A DNA stretch of 39,588 bases from a virus: positions 1-39,588 of the IMG/VR virus record IMGVR_UViG_3300031688_000044, one strand, 5' to 3'. Every line of letters begins with the position of its first letter. The stretch's first letter is position 1. The notes under the pieces were generated by a model. The model worked only from the letters and a program-made list of their open reading frames with translations. It was not told the DNA's origin and searched no databases. The position numbers and the translations under genes are program-made. This document shows positions 6,090 through 12,430 of this stretch, piece after piece.

Positions 6090-6153
6090 GTTAATAACTT
6101 TTGAAAATAAATGTAAAAACGTTTTCCGGTTGGGAAAATATTGCTTATATTTA
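6090..6153 (+). promoter_or_regulatory. Early promoter with GTTAATAAC element (copy 2 of a duplicated pair)
   Basis: GTTAATAAC at 6090-6098 is exactly 55 bp before TTATATTTA (6145-6153). TTGAAAATAA (6101) and TTTTCCGGTTG (6122) lie between. It is near-identical to the promoter 720 bp upstream. Confidence 0.8.
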
Positions 6154-6194
6154 TACTATAAATAACAAATTAACACTAACTAAACCTACTTATT

Positions 6195-6578
6195 ATGAGC
6201 AGAACTAAAAAACCAAATCAATTCATTTACGGAATCGAAATTACAAAGCCACATTCAAGCGAAATGTACAGCCACAACGATACAGTTGCTGATAACATGA
6301 AGACAATTATTATGGAATTGGGTGGTAAACTTCGCAAGTTAGCCGATGATGAAAGCAATCCAAGTTCGGAAACAGCATTTAGAAATGTGGTTGCTACAAT
6401 GTGCTACAGATTCGGAGAAGGTTTCACATTAGACGATATCTTCAAGGAATTCAGTAGAACAGTTTCTGATTCTGAAAACTGGTTCATGAACGAATCATAC
6501 GGAGATTTACATAGCGATGGATTAGTTCCGACATTGGAAGTTGGAATGGTTGGTCACGGTAATATTAGCTATGTCTAG
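6195..6578 (+). CDS. Hypothetical protein, 127 aa
   Basis: It begins MSRTKKPNQFIYGIEIT and ends GHGNISYV. It is soluble and mostly helical in the middle (VADNMKTIIMELGGKLRKLADDE; FRNVVATMCYRFGEGFTLDDIFKEF). No known motif. First gene of a run ending in the metallophosphoesterase and SPFH genes. Confidence 0.7.
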   Translation: MSRTKKPNQFIYGIEITKPHSSEMYSHNDTVADNMKTIIMELGGKLRKLADDESNPSSETAFRNVVATMCYRFGEGFTLDDIFKEFSRTVSDSENWFMNESYGDLHSDGLVPTLEVGMVGHGNISYV

Positions 6579-6789
6579 GGAAGAATACATTGCAATGCGC
6601 AATTCAAGTAATTTGAATGTGCAATTGCTTTTTTCGTATTTTGTCAAAAACGGCGGAGACAGTAACTATAATATGTTTATGATGGCATTGCGATCTATGG
6701 ACATATCAAGTATTACTAAGCACCTCGATAAGGAATTCAGCCTATCAATTTTATCGAGTAAAGAAGGAACATTCATAAAAGCATACTAA
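6571..6789 (+). CDS. Hypothetical protein, 72 aa
   Basis: ATG 6571 overlaps the stop of the previous gene (ATGTCTAG), a normal coupled arrangement. A start at 6541 would bury 38 bases in the upstream gene. It begins MSREEYIAMRNSSNLNVQ and ends TFIKAY. Helical, unknown function. Confidence 0.6.
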   Translation: MSREEYIAMRNSSNLNVQLLFSYFVKNGGDSNYNMFMMALRSMDISSITKHLDKEFSLSILSSKEGTFIKAY

Positions 6790-6790
6790 C

Positions 6791-7060
6791 ATGACAGAAT
6801 GGAAATTAACTAGATCACGAGACGGTTTAACCAAACTATCTGATCAAATTGGATTTATATCATGGAAAGACGACGACACATTCGATGAACTTATCATCGG
6901 TATCGACGGCATAAAAATTGGTAGAAGTCTAATACTCGGTCCATTTACAAACGAATATGTTTGGCAGACCACCGTCATAAACACAGTTCAGTTTGGCGTT
7001 GATGGATCACTAACGATCGACACACTCAATTCAATATACACCCTAGAAAGACAAGACTAA
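6791..7060 (+). CDS. Hypothetical protein, 89 aa
   Basis: It begins MTEWKLTRSRDGLTKLSD and ends YTLERQD. It is beta-rich with repeated DG turns (FDELIIGIDGIKIG; FGVDGSLTIDTL). Its stop TAA shares its last base with the ATG of the metallophosphoesterase gene, so the two are translationally coupled. Unknown function. Confidence 0.65.
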   Translation: MTEWKLTRSRDGLTKLSDQIGFISWKDDDTFDELIIGIDGIKIGRSLILGPFTNEYVWQTTVINTVQFGVDGSLTIDTLNSIYTLERQD

Positions 7061-7740
7061 TGAGAATTTGGCACATAAGCGATACTCACACGTATCATGG
7101 TCACTTGAATATACCATCAGATATTGACATGGTGATCTTTTCAGGAGACTGTTCGAACCCTAGAAATCAATATGCAAATGAGCCTGAGGTTCGTTCGTTT
7201 ATAACATGGTTTAGTAGTCTACAAATCAAGCACAAGATATTCGTTGCTGGAAATCACGACTCAAGTATCGAATATGGACTTGTCGATAGGGACCTATTCA
7301 AGGCAAATGGTATCGTCTATTTGGAAAATGAATCAGTAACGATCGATGGTATTAACATATGGGGATCACCGTTCTCTCCAACATTCGGAGACTGGTCGTT
7401 CATGAAAAATCGATCAAAATTAAGTCGACTTTGGGCTGAAATTCCAGATAACACGAACATTGTTATTGTGCACGGACCACCTAAGGGCATATTGGACCTA
7501 TCAACTGATAGATTCGGAGCATTAGAATACTGTGGATGTTCGGCTTTAGCAAAACGATTATTGACTGTTCGTCCAAAACTAGTATTATTTGGACACATTC
7601 ACAATTGCGAAGGCATAATCAATGCTGGAACAAAAACGATTGCAGGAATCGACACACTTTATAGTAACGGTTCATGCGTAAAAGACGGAAGATTTGGCAA
7701 GAATACTGGCCAAGGTAACATTTTAACATACGCAAAATGA
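7060..7740 (+). CDS. Calcineurin-like metallophosphoesterase, 226 aa
   Basis: Metal-binding motifs appear in family order: SDTH (Asp8, His10), SGDCSNPR (Asp30), AGNHD (Asn65, His66), VHGPP (His138) and FGHIH (His179, His181). This is a complete two-metal site. The spacing and the HGPP motif resemble the MPPED1/2 class of small phosphodiesterases rather than Mre11. A phage enzyme of this kind could cut cyclic nucleotides, nucleotide signals or RNA ends. The substrate cannot be told from sequence. It overlaps both neighbours by one to four bases. Confidence 0.85.
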   Translation: MRIWHISDTHTYHGHLNIPSDIDMVIFSGDCSNPRNQYANEPEVRSFITWFSSLQIKHKIFVAGNHDSSIEYGLVDRDLFKANGIVYLENESVTIDGINIWGSPFSPTFGDWSFMKNRSKLSRLWAEIPDNTNIVIVHGPPKGILDLSTDRFGALEYCGCSALAKRLLTVRPKLVLFGHIHNCEGIINAGTKTIAGIDTLYSNGSCVKDGRFGKNTGQGNILTYAK

Positions 7741-7901
7741 TCGAAAAAATAATGGGAATAATCATAACATTGTTTGTAGCAATATTTATGATAACAATTG
7801 GGCTCGACCTAATTAGTGAACCGAATACAACTAAGAATATCGCCGGATTCTTAGTCGTACTTTTAACAATTTATTCCGGTATTAAATTAATCAACAGGTA
7901 G
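7737..7901 (+). CDS. Two-pass membrane protein, 54 aa
   Basis: ATG 7737 overlaps the metallophosphoesterase stop (ATGA). It begins MIEKIMGIIITLFVAIF. Hydrophobic segments at about 5-24 and 37-50 are separated by a polar loop (SEPNTTKN). It lies four bases before the SPFH lipoprotein gene and could work with it at the membrane (inference from position only). Confidence 0.65.
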   Translation: MIEKIMGIIITLFVAIFMITIGLDLISEPNTTKNIAGFLVVLLTIYSGIKLINR

Positions 7902-7905
7902 TTAT

Positions 7906-8763
7906 ATGAAAAAGCAAATTTTATTAGTATTAGGGGTAGCAACGTTATTGTTATCTTCATGTGGATATGAGCGTATTGACGCAGGACACGAAGGAATTAG
8001 AGTTAATCTATATGGAAATGAAAAGGGAGTGCAAAACGTAACAGCAGTTACTGGAGCAGTTTGGTACAATCCATTCACGACAGAGGTATATGAAGTACCA
8101 ACGTATGTTCAAAACGCAGTTTACACTAAGCAAGACACTCGTCATTCCGATGAAAATGAGGAATTTAGAATAACGACGAGTAATGGACTAGTTGTTGCAT
8201 TCGATGTATCTATAAACTATTATACTCCAGCTGAAAATGTTGTAAGTATATTTAAGAAATATCGTCGACCAATTGGAGAGTTAGAAAAAACGATCGTCAA
8301 GAACTATATGCGTGATGCGTTTAACTCAACAGCTGCAAACTATTCAGCTTCGGAATTATATGAGCGTCGTAATGACTTCCAAACTGAGTCAGAAAATGCG
8401 ATTAGAACGATTCTCGAGCCAGAAGGATTTGTCATCGAACAAGTTGTATTATTAAATGAGTTGAGACTTCCAAAATCGGTTGTGTCGAACATCGAAGCGA
8501 AGGTTAATGCTACTCAAATGGCATTACGTAAGCAAGAGGAATTGGCTCAAACTACGGCAGATGCAGAGAAAATTGTTGCAGAAGCAGAGGGAGATGCGAA
8601 AGCTATGCGAATTAATGCAGAGGCCGAACGTTATGCTTTCCAGCAGAAAAACACAGCATTGACCGATCTATTGGTTCAACAACAGATGATCGAGAAATGG
8701 GATGGTAAATTGCCAACATACGGCGTAGTACCACAGTTATTTAAGTCCGTAACCGGCAAATAA
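7906..8763 (+). CDS. SPFH/prohibitin-family lipoprotein, 285 aa
   Basis: A lipoprotein signal peptide runs MKKQILLVLGVATLLLSSC with Cys19 as the probable lipid-modified residue, which would place the protein on the outer face of a membrane. Residues about 25-190 match an SPFH/band 7 domain (GHEGIRVNLYGNEKG; WYNPFTTEVYEVPTYVQ; AFDVSINYYTP; KNYMRDAFNSTAANYSASELY). Residues about 195-245 form the Ala/Glu-rich coiled coil typical of prohibitins (EELAQTTADAEKIVAEAEG). SPFH proteins form large membrane rings. A phage copy could influence host membrane proteases or block superinfection, which is inference. The length is typical for prohibitins. It is followed by structured RNA and a tRNA. Confidence 0.88.
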   Translation: MKKQILLVLGVATLLLSSCGYERIDAGHEGIRVNLYGNEKGVQNVTAVTGAVWYNPFTTEVYEVPTYVQNAVYTKQDTRHSDENEEFRITTSNGLVVAFDVSINYYTPAENVVSIFKKYRRPIGELEKTIVKNYMRDAFNSTAANYSASELYERRNDFQTESENAIRTILEPEGFVIEQVVLLNELRLPKSVVSNIEAKVNATQMALRKQEELAQTTADAEKIVAEAEGDAKAMRINAEAERYAFQQKNTALTDLLVQQQMIEKWDGKLPTYGVVPQLFKSVTGK

Positions 8764-8843
8764 CAGTATAGCTGTTGATGGTACCAGCAAACTAAGGTCT
8801 TTAGTTGGGTTTTCCACCCATAATTAAAGTTAGACAACCATCA
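8762..8843 (+). ncRNA. Multi-hairpin structured RNA between the SPFH gene and the tRNA
   Basis: AACAG/CTGTT (8762-8766 with 8772-8776) forms a first hairpin. Then TGATGGT (8776-8782) pairs with ACCATCA (8837-8843), closing a domain that contains AACTAA/TTAGTT (8790-8795 with 8801-8806) and GGGT/ACCC. The 7-bp closing stem resembles a tRNA acceptor, but no T-loop is present. It lies three bases before a tRNA and may be a processing element, terminator or small RNA. Confidence 0.4.
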
Positions 8844-8846
8844 CCC

Positions 8847-8920
8847 GGACCCTTAGCTCAGTTGGTTAGAGCAGAACACTCATAATGTTAAGGTCACTGG
8901 TTCGAGTCCAGTAGGGTCCA
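8847..8920 (+). tRNA. tRNA with CAT anticodon (tRNA-Met or lysidine-type tRNA-Ile2)
   Basis: Full cloverleaf: acceptor GGACCCT/AGGGTCC, D-arm GCTC/GAGC, T-arm ACTGG-TTCGAGT-CCAGT, discriminator A at 8920, and no encoded CCA. The anticodon stem is four pairs plus a G-A mismatch at its top, with loop CTCATAA. The D-arm (AGCTCAGTTGGTTAGAGC) and GGTC variable region fit elongator Met or Ile2. The two cannot be separated by the anticodon. Phages often carry such a tRNA to match AT-rich codon use (ATA is very common here), which would favour Ile2. Confidence 0.92.
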
Positions 8921-8942
8921 CTCAACAATAATTAGCACCATG

Positions 8943-8951
8943 TATATTTAT
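8943..8951 (+). promoter_or_regulatory. Late-type promoter box TATATTTAT
   Basis: TATATTTAT lies 28 bases before the ATG at 8971, without the TTCCGG or GTCAA elements of the early promoters. The same box stands before the late structural genes. Confidence 0.55.
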
Positions 8952-8970
8952 TAATGAACAGATTTAAACC

Positions 8971-9369
8971 ATGGAGCAAAAGATGAAAAAGATTAAGGCG
9001 GCATTATGTATATTCATGTTATTATCGACAGTATGTACCGCACAGACAACCTATATATCAGATGTGACCAACCTGTATGATTGGAATGGTATGGCTTATC
9101 AATTAGATGAATCATTCAAATCTGAAGTTGCATTTACAATCCACGAAGAGTACATAGAAGTAATGTTAAACGATACCGAGATTATTCATACTTGGTGGGT
9201 ATTGATTCCAGAATGCGATGATGCATATGACTGTTACATAACAGACGGAGATAAATCCAAAATTTGTATATTCCATGAGGAAAAGTCAATTGTTTTTTGG
9301 ACAGTTGAAGATGAAAATGGCCAGTACCTTAAGGCCATCGAATTGGCAAATATATTAATTATAAAATAG
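8971..9369 (+). CDS. Secreted/periplasmic protein of unknown function, 132 aa
   Basis: It begins MEQKMKKIKAALCIF. An alternative ATG at 8983 would give a cleaner signal peptide (MKKIKAALCIFMLL). A hydrophobic core with a likely type I cleavage after CTA (before QTT) indicates export. The mature part is acidic and beta-rich (FTIHEEYIEVMLNDTEIIHTW). A late-type box upstream suggests expression with late genes. No family recognised. Confidence 0.7.
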   Translation: MEQKMKKIKAALCIFMLLSTVCTAQTTYISDVTNLYDWNGMAYQLDESFKSEVAFTIHEEYIEVMLNDTEIIHTWWVLIPECDDAYDCYITDGDKSKICIFHEEKSIVFWTVEDENGQYLKAIELANILIIK

Positions 9370-9412
9370 TTGATATAATATTTTTTTATGTCATTTTAAT
9401 TGCTTATATTTA
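9370..9412 (+). promoter_or_regulatory. Early promoter (TTGAT ... TTATATTTA)
   Basis: TTGAT begins 34 bp before the core TTATATTTA (9404-9412), with TTTTTTTATGTCA between. It drives the 3'-phosphatase gene. Confidence 0.7.
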
Positions 9413-9437
9413 CTTATAACAATTAAACATATCAACT

Positions 9438-9899
9438 ATGAGCAATTCAAACAAATGGGTAATTTTCGATCTAGATGGCACCCTAGCACTTATTGATGAT
9501 CGACGATCCTTTAGCACAAAGGACAATGGGAAGATTAATTGGACTAAGTTTTTTGATCCAAATAATATCCAAATGGATAAGCCCAATAATCCAGTCATAA
9601 TCATGGCACAAACACTCAAATCACAAGGTTTCAATATTGCGATATTTTCTGGTCGATGTACTGGAACAAAGGACACTACAACAAAATGGCTTGATAAATT
9701 CAATGTACCATTTGACAGTATCACAATGAGACCACTAAATTCATTCACACCCGACGATAAGCTCAAATCAGATTGGTTCGACGCTAAATTTCCAAATCAA
9801 TCTGATGTACTATGTATATTCGATGATCGCGATAAGGTCGTGAAAATGTGGAGAGATAGAGGATTAACGGTTATGCAAGTCGCTCCTGGTTCATTTTAA
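9438..9899 (+). CDS. HAD-type polynucleotide 3'-phosphatase domain (T4 PseT C-terminal type)
   Basis: HAD motif I is FDLDGTLA with Asp11 and Asp13, motif II is FSGR (Ser71), Lys108/Lys110 sit in the motif III region, and motif IV is FDDR (Asp129, Asp130) followed by KVVKMWRDRGL and a VAPGSF end. This ending closely resembles the 3'-phosphatase half of T4 polynucleotide kinase. In T4 that domain removes 3' phosphates from cut RNA and DNA ends and works with the 5'-kinase and RNA ligase in repair of host tRNA cleavage. Here it is a stand-alone 153-residue protein. No kinase half or ligase is in the window. Confidence 0.85.
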   Translation: MSNSNKWVIFDLDGTLALIDDRRSFSTKDNGKINWTKFFDPNNIQMDKPNNPVIIMAQTLKSQGFNIAIFSGRCTGTKDTTTKWLDKFNVPFDSITMRPLNSFTPDDKLKSDWFDAKFPNQSDVLCIFDDRDKVVKMWRDRGLTVMQVAPGSF

Positions 9900-9917
9900 C
9901 ATTAATAGACATTCAAT

Positions 9918-10280
9918 ATGAAAGCAATACATAAATTCAACAACGGGTATGGCGCTACATTATGTAACCAATGTCGCTGCATTATCGGTAGAGGATTACA
10001 TAACGCAGTTTTATGTGAAAATTGCATTAAAAAACAACAAACTAACACGGACAAAACTATGACACAAGATGAAAAGATATTATTAGATTGGTACGGACAA
10101 GGTTGGCACGACGAATTATGGGGTTGGGCAGATGCAAACATCAAATTTATTGCAGATGAATATTTGCCGGCATATAAACTAGGCCGGGATCATGCAATAT
10201 TGGGAGATGAATCTGACCTAATTGAATCTATGGCAGATCGGGCTATTCTGAAACAAATACTCAAACGCAGTGATCGTTAG
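9918..10280 (+). CDS. Zinc-ribbon protein, 120 aa, unknown
   Basis: The N-terminus has two Cys pairs, LCNQC (Cys16, Cys19, plus Cys21) and LCENC (Cys33, Cys36), a treble-clef or zinc-ribbon layout. After a linker (QQTNTDKTMTQ) comes an aromatic helical part (WYGQGWHDELWGW) and a C-terminal helical part (YKLGRDHAILGDESDLIESM). A Met in the linker could be an internal start for the second half alone. It is 18 bases after the 3'-phosphatase, in the same operon. Function unknown. Confidence 0.7.
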   Translation: MKAIHKFNNGYGATLCNQCRCIIGRGLHNAVLCENCIKKQQTNTDKTMTQDEKILLDWYGQGWHDELWGWADANIKFIADEYLPAYKLGRDHAILGDESDLIESMADRAILKQILKRSDR

Positions 10281-10285
10281 AAATT

Positions 10286-10349
10286 GTTAATAACTTATTG
10301 AAAATAATCACATAGGATTGTTCCGGTTAAAGAATAATGCTTATATTTA
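10286..10349 (+). promoter_or_regulatory. Early promoter with GTTAATAAC element
   Basis: GTTAATAAC at 10286-10294 is exactly 55 bp before TTATATTTA (10341-10349), with TTGAAAATAA and TTCCGGTT between. It drives a four-gene operon at 10376-11408. Confidence 0.8.
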
Positions 10350-10375
10350 ACTATAACAAATTAAACAAACCTATT

Positions 10376-10546
10376 ATGATGATAATTGTAGAATGCATAG
10401 ATCCAGGCGTATGGAAGAACCATTTGACATTAGGTTCAAAGTACAATGTAATTGCATTGGACGAAGATGTTTACCAGCTTATAGATGATAGTGGAGAGAT
10501 AAACTACTACTTTATAAATAGATTCAACAAACTAAAACAAGACTAA
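10376..10546 (+). CDS. Small protein, 56 aa, SH3/KOW-like
   Basis: The start is ATG 10376 (a second ATG follows at once). The longer frame from 10337 translates the promoter. It begins MMIIVECIDPGVWKNHL and ends NKLKQD. The pattern of GSKYNVIALDEDVYQLIDDSG is typical of small phage SH3-like proteins. The 3' end and junction (actaaaacaagactaagatg) recur at the next gene boundary. Confidence 0.65.
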   Translation: MMIIVECIDPGVWKNHLTLGSKYNVIALDEDVYQLIDDSGEINYYFINRFNKLKQD

Positions 10547-10547
10547 G

Positions 10548-10766
10548 ATGAGTACTGAAATACTATTAGCGAATTTATTAAGTCTAGTACCAAAACGATT
10601 AGCTAATGATTTAGCTAGACTGATTGATGTTCGTATTAAGGAGCTTACTAACAAGCGAGTAATAGAAGAGTTGGAGAAGCAATTAGAAAATTACTTTAAT
10701 CAAGAAGTAGAAACCTACCTATCAGATAATCTTAAAAATAGAATCAAAGAACTAAAACAAGAGTAA
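10548..10766 (+). CDS. Helical/coiled-coil protein, 72 aa
   Basis: It begins MSTEILLANLLSLVPKR and ends NRIKELKQE. It is nearly all helical, with heptad-like Leu/Ile spacing and many Lys/Glu. It follows the stop of the upstream gene by one base and shares a 19-of-20 identical 3' junction with it. Unknown function. Confidence 0.65.
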   Translation: MSTEILLANLLSLVPKRLANDLARLIDVRIKELTNKRVIEELEKQLENYFNQEVETYLSDNLKNRIKELKQE

Positions 10767-10767
10767 G

Positions 10768-10983
10768 ATGGATAGAGAAAGACTAGGAAAGATAAATACA
10801 ATTACAATGGAGCTAAACGATTTACTTCAAGAGCACGAAATAAAGAATAAGGATTCGTTTTTAAGTGGCGTATCAAGTATTATATGTCAACTAGACACCG
10901 ATATTGCTATTGAAGTAATGGAATCCTTTGGTGAGGAAGGTAAGAATGAAGCACTTTCAATTAAAATTAATTACGGATACTAA
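10768..10983 (+). CDS. Hypothetical protein, 71 aa
   Basis: It begins MDRERLGKINTITMELND and ends IKINYGY. It is helical and acidic. The gene is followed by a second copy of the acaagactaag junction, here outside any coding frame. Unknown function. Confidence 0.6.
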   Translation: MDRERLGKINTITMELNDLLQEHEIKNKDSFLSGVSSIICQLDTDIAIEVMESFGEEGKNEALSIKINYGY

Positions 10984-10994
10984 ACAAGACTAAG

Positions 10995-11408
10995 ATGGCG
11001 ATAGATATACACGAAGAAGCTATAGAGCTAATGATCAAATGGGATCAGACATACCGTATGGATAATCAGATATCTCTAGATGAATACTTAGCAGAGTATA
11101 GTGTAATAATGCATGTAGAAGACATAGAAGCTGGATGGAACCTCTTCTATAGGCTAAAGGGAAATAAACGGAATATATTGCATGACAGGTTATTAAATAC
11201 AATACACCAGCCATCGACTTCAACTGAAGCTAAAGAGCTCCATAGTTACTTAGTTAAAATATACGTAGACCAGTATGTAAGAGAAATGCTTACAGAGGAA
11301 CTTGAAAACGTAGTAGAGGTAGCAGAACACCATAGGAAAGCCTCATCGGTTATAAGCCATGCTAAGTATAGAATAGAAGAGCTCTCTCGAGATCATTTTG
11401 ACAAATAG
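10995..11408 (+). CDS. Hypothetical helical protein, 137 aa
   Basis: It begins MAIDIHEEAIELMIKWDQ and ends LSRDHFDK. It is mostly helical, with an acidic centre and a C-terminal segment (EELENVVEVAEHHRKASSVIS) that may form a coiled coil. Last gene of its operon, ended by the next promoter two bases later. Unknown function. Confidence 0.65.
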   Translation: MAIDIHEEAIELMIKWDQTYRMDNQISLDEYLAEYSVIMHVEDIEAGWNLFYRLKGNKRNILHDRLLNTIHQPSTSTEAKELHSYLVKIYVDQYVREMLTEELENVVEVAEHHRKASSVISHAKYRIEELSRDHFDK

Positions 11409-11413
11409 AGATT

Positions 11414-11477
11414 GTTAATAACTTTTGAAAATAAACAGTCCAAGATTGTTCCGGTTAAATTATTATGCTTATATTTA
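11414..11477 (+). promoter_or_regulatory. Early promoter with GTTAATAAC element
   Basis: GTTAATAAC at 11414-11422 is exactly 55 bp before TTATATTTA (11469-11477), with TTGAAAATAA and TTCCGGTT between. Confidence 0.8.
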
Positions 11478-11503
11478 CTTATAACCAATCAAACAAACCT
11501 ACT

Positions 11504-11854
11504 ATGGAAAACAATACAGAATCAAACACATCTGAATTTATAATGGCTCATTGGAGTGCATTGGACTCAACATCAATTGAACGGTATTTTAGCGATCGAT
11601 CAGAGGCGCTTATACAGCAATTAGCTGACGATTCGGATCAGCTTCCGATTCAAGCGGAAACCAACGATAAATTAGACGCTGATATTATGCATGATATGTT
11701 ATGTAAAGATATCGCATTTACTCGAGACAGAATTAGAGCATACTCTAGCATATTGGAGACCGATTTAGAATACTACATTAGAAAAATCCTTATTTCCGAT
11801 CTCGCTGATGCAAAGAAACGATTAATTATGCTAGTCGATCAAATGCACAGTTAA
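11504..11854 (+). CDS. Hypothetical helical protein, 116 aa
   Basis: The start is ATG 11504. The frame from 11465 includes promoter sequence. It begins MENNTESNTSEFIMAHW and ends MLVDQMHS. It is helical and acidic (ALIQQLADDSDQLP; FTRDRIRAYSSILETDLEYYIRK). Single-gene transcript between two promoters of the same type. Unknown function. Confidence 0.65.
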   Translation: MENNTESNTSEFIMAHWSALDSTSIERYFSDRSEALIQQLADDSDQLPIQAETNDKLDADIMHDMLCKDIAFTRDRIRAYSSILETDLEYYIRKILISDLADAKKRLIMLVDQMHS

Positions 11855-11863
11855 ATAGAAATT

Positions 11864-11927
11864 GTTAATAACTTTTGAAAATAATGTTAAATTTATTTTC
11901 CGGGTTAATCGATTATGATTATATTTA
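11864..11927 (+). promoter_or_regulatory. Early promoter with GTTAATAAC element
   Basis: GTTAATAAC at 11864-11872 is exactly 55 bp before TTATATTTA (11919-11927), with TTTTCCGGGTT between. The core is preceded by GATTATGA rather than ATTATGC. It drives the deoxyribonucleotidase gene. Confidence 0.8.
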
Positions 11928-11932
11928 ACTAT

Positions 11933-11974
11933 AAATAACAAATAACAAATAACAAATAACAAATAACAAATGAC
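11933..11974 (+). repeat. AAATAAC tandem repeat in the leader of the deoxyribonucleotidase gene
   Basis: Five perfect copies of AAATAAC (11933-11967) are followed by AAATGAC (11968-11974). The A-to-G change in the sixth copy makes the ATG start at 11970. Other leaders in the window carry only one ATAAATAAC, so this looks like a local expansion. Copy number would change the 5' UTR in 7-base steps without touching the reading frame. Confidence 0.9.
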
Positions 11975-12419
11975 CAAATTACGAATATTCATTGACCTAG
12001 ATGGTGTATTGGCAGATTTTGCATTACTCGCATCAGCTCACCCAAACTTTACAGGGGATGGACATTGTCCAGATTTAGACCTCGATTTTTCGATATTACA
12101 ACCTATACCCGGAGCTAAGTTAGCTGTTCAAGCTTTACTTGATTCCGGTCATGACCTGTTGATCGCTTCTACGGCTCCTTGGGATAACCCAAATGCTTGG
12201 ACGCAAAAGCGATTATGGGTAGCAGATCACTTTCCACAATTTAGAAAAAAATTAATATTGACACATAGAAAAGATCTATTGATCGGAGACATACTAATCG
12301 ACGATCACACTTGGAATGGAGCTGGAGATTTTAGTGGAAAACTAATCCACTTTGGCACTGATCAATTCCCAGACTGGACATCAGTTGTAGATCACGTTAA
12401 TATATTAGCAACCAACTAA
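11970..12419 (+). CDS. 5'(3')-deoxyribonucleotidase-like HAD phosphatase (NT5C type)
   Basis: Motif I is FIDLDGVLADF (nucleophile Asp9, acid Asp11), motif II is ASTAPW (Ser67/Thr68), motif III Lys is near KDLL (Lys101), and motif IV is DILIDD (Asp111, Asp112). The STAPWDNPNAWTQK stretch is typical of the NT5C deoxyribonucleotidase family in phages. It removes the phosphate from deoxyribonucleoside monophosphates and helps adjust dNTP pools. At 149 residues it is slightly shorter than bacterial homologues. The start codon is created by the leader repeat. Confidence 0.85.
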   Translation: MTKLRIFIDLDGVLADFALLASAHPNFTGDGHCPDLDLDFSILQPIPGAKLAVQALLDSGHDLLIASTAPWDNPNAWTQKRLWVADHFPQFRKKLILTHRKDLLIGDILIDDHTWNGAGDFSGKLIHFGTDQFPDWTSVVDHVNILATN

Positions 12420-12430
12420 ATCATATCAAT

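Noticed and set aside
8776-8843. A second tRNA directly before the CAT tRNA
   Set aside because: The closing stem has acceptor length, but no T-arm with a TTCGA loop and no D-arm consensus can be found, so it is called a structured RNA.
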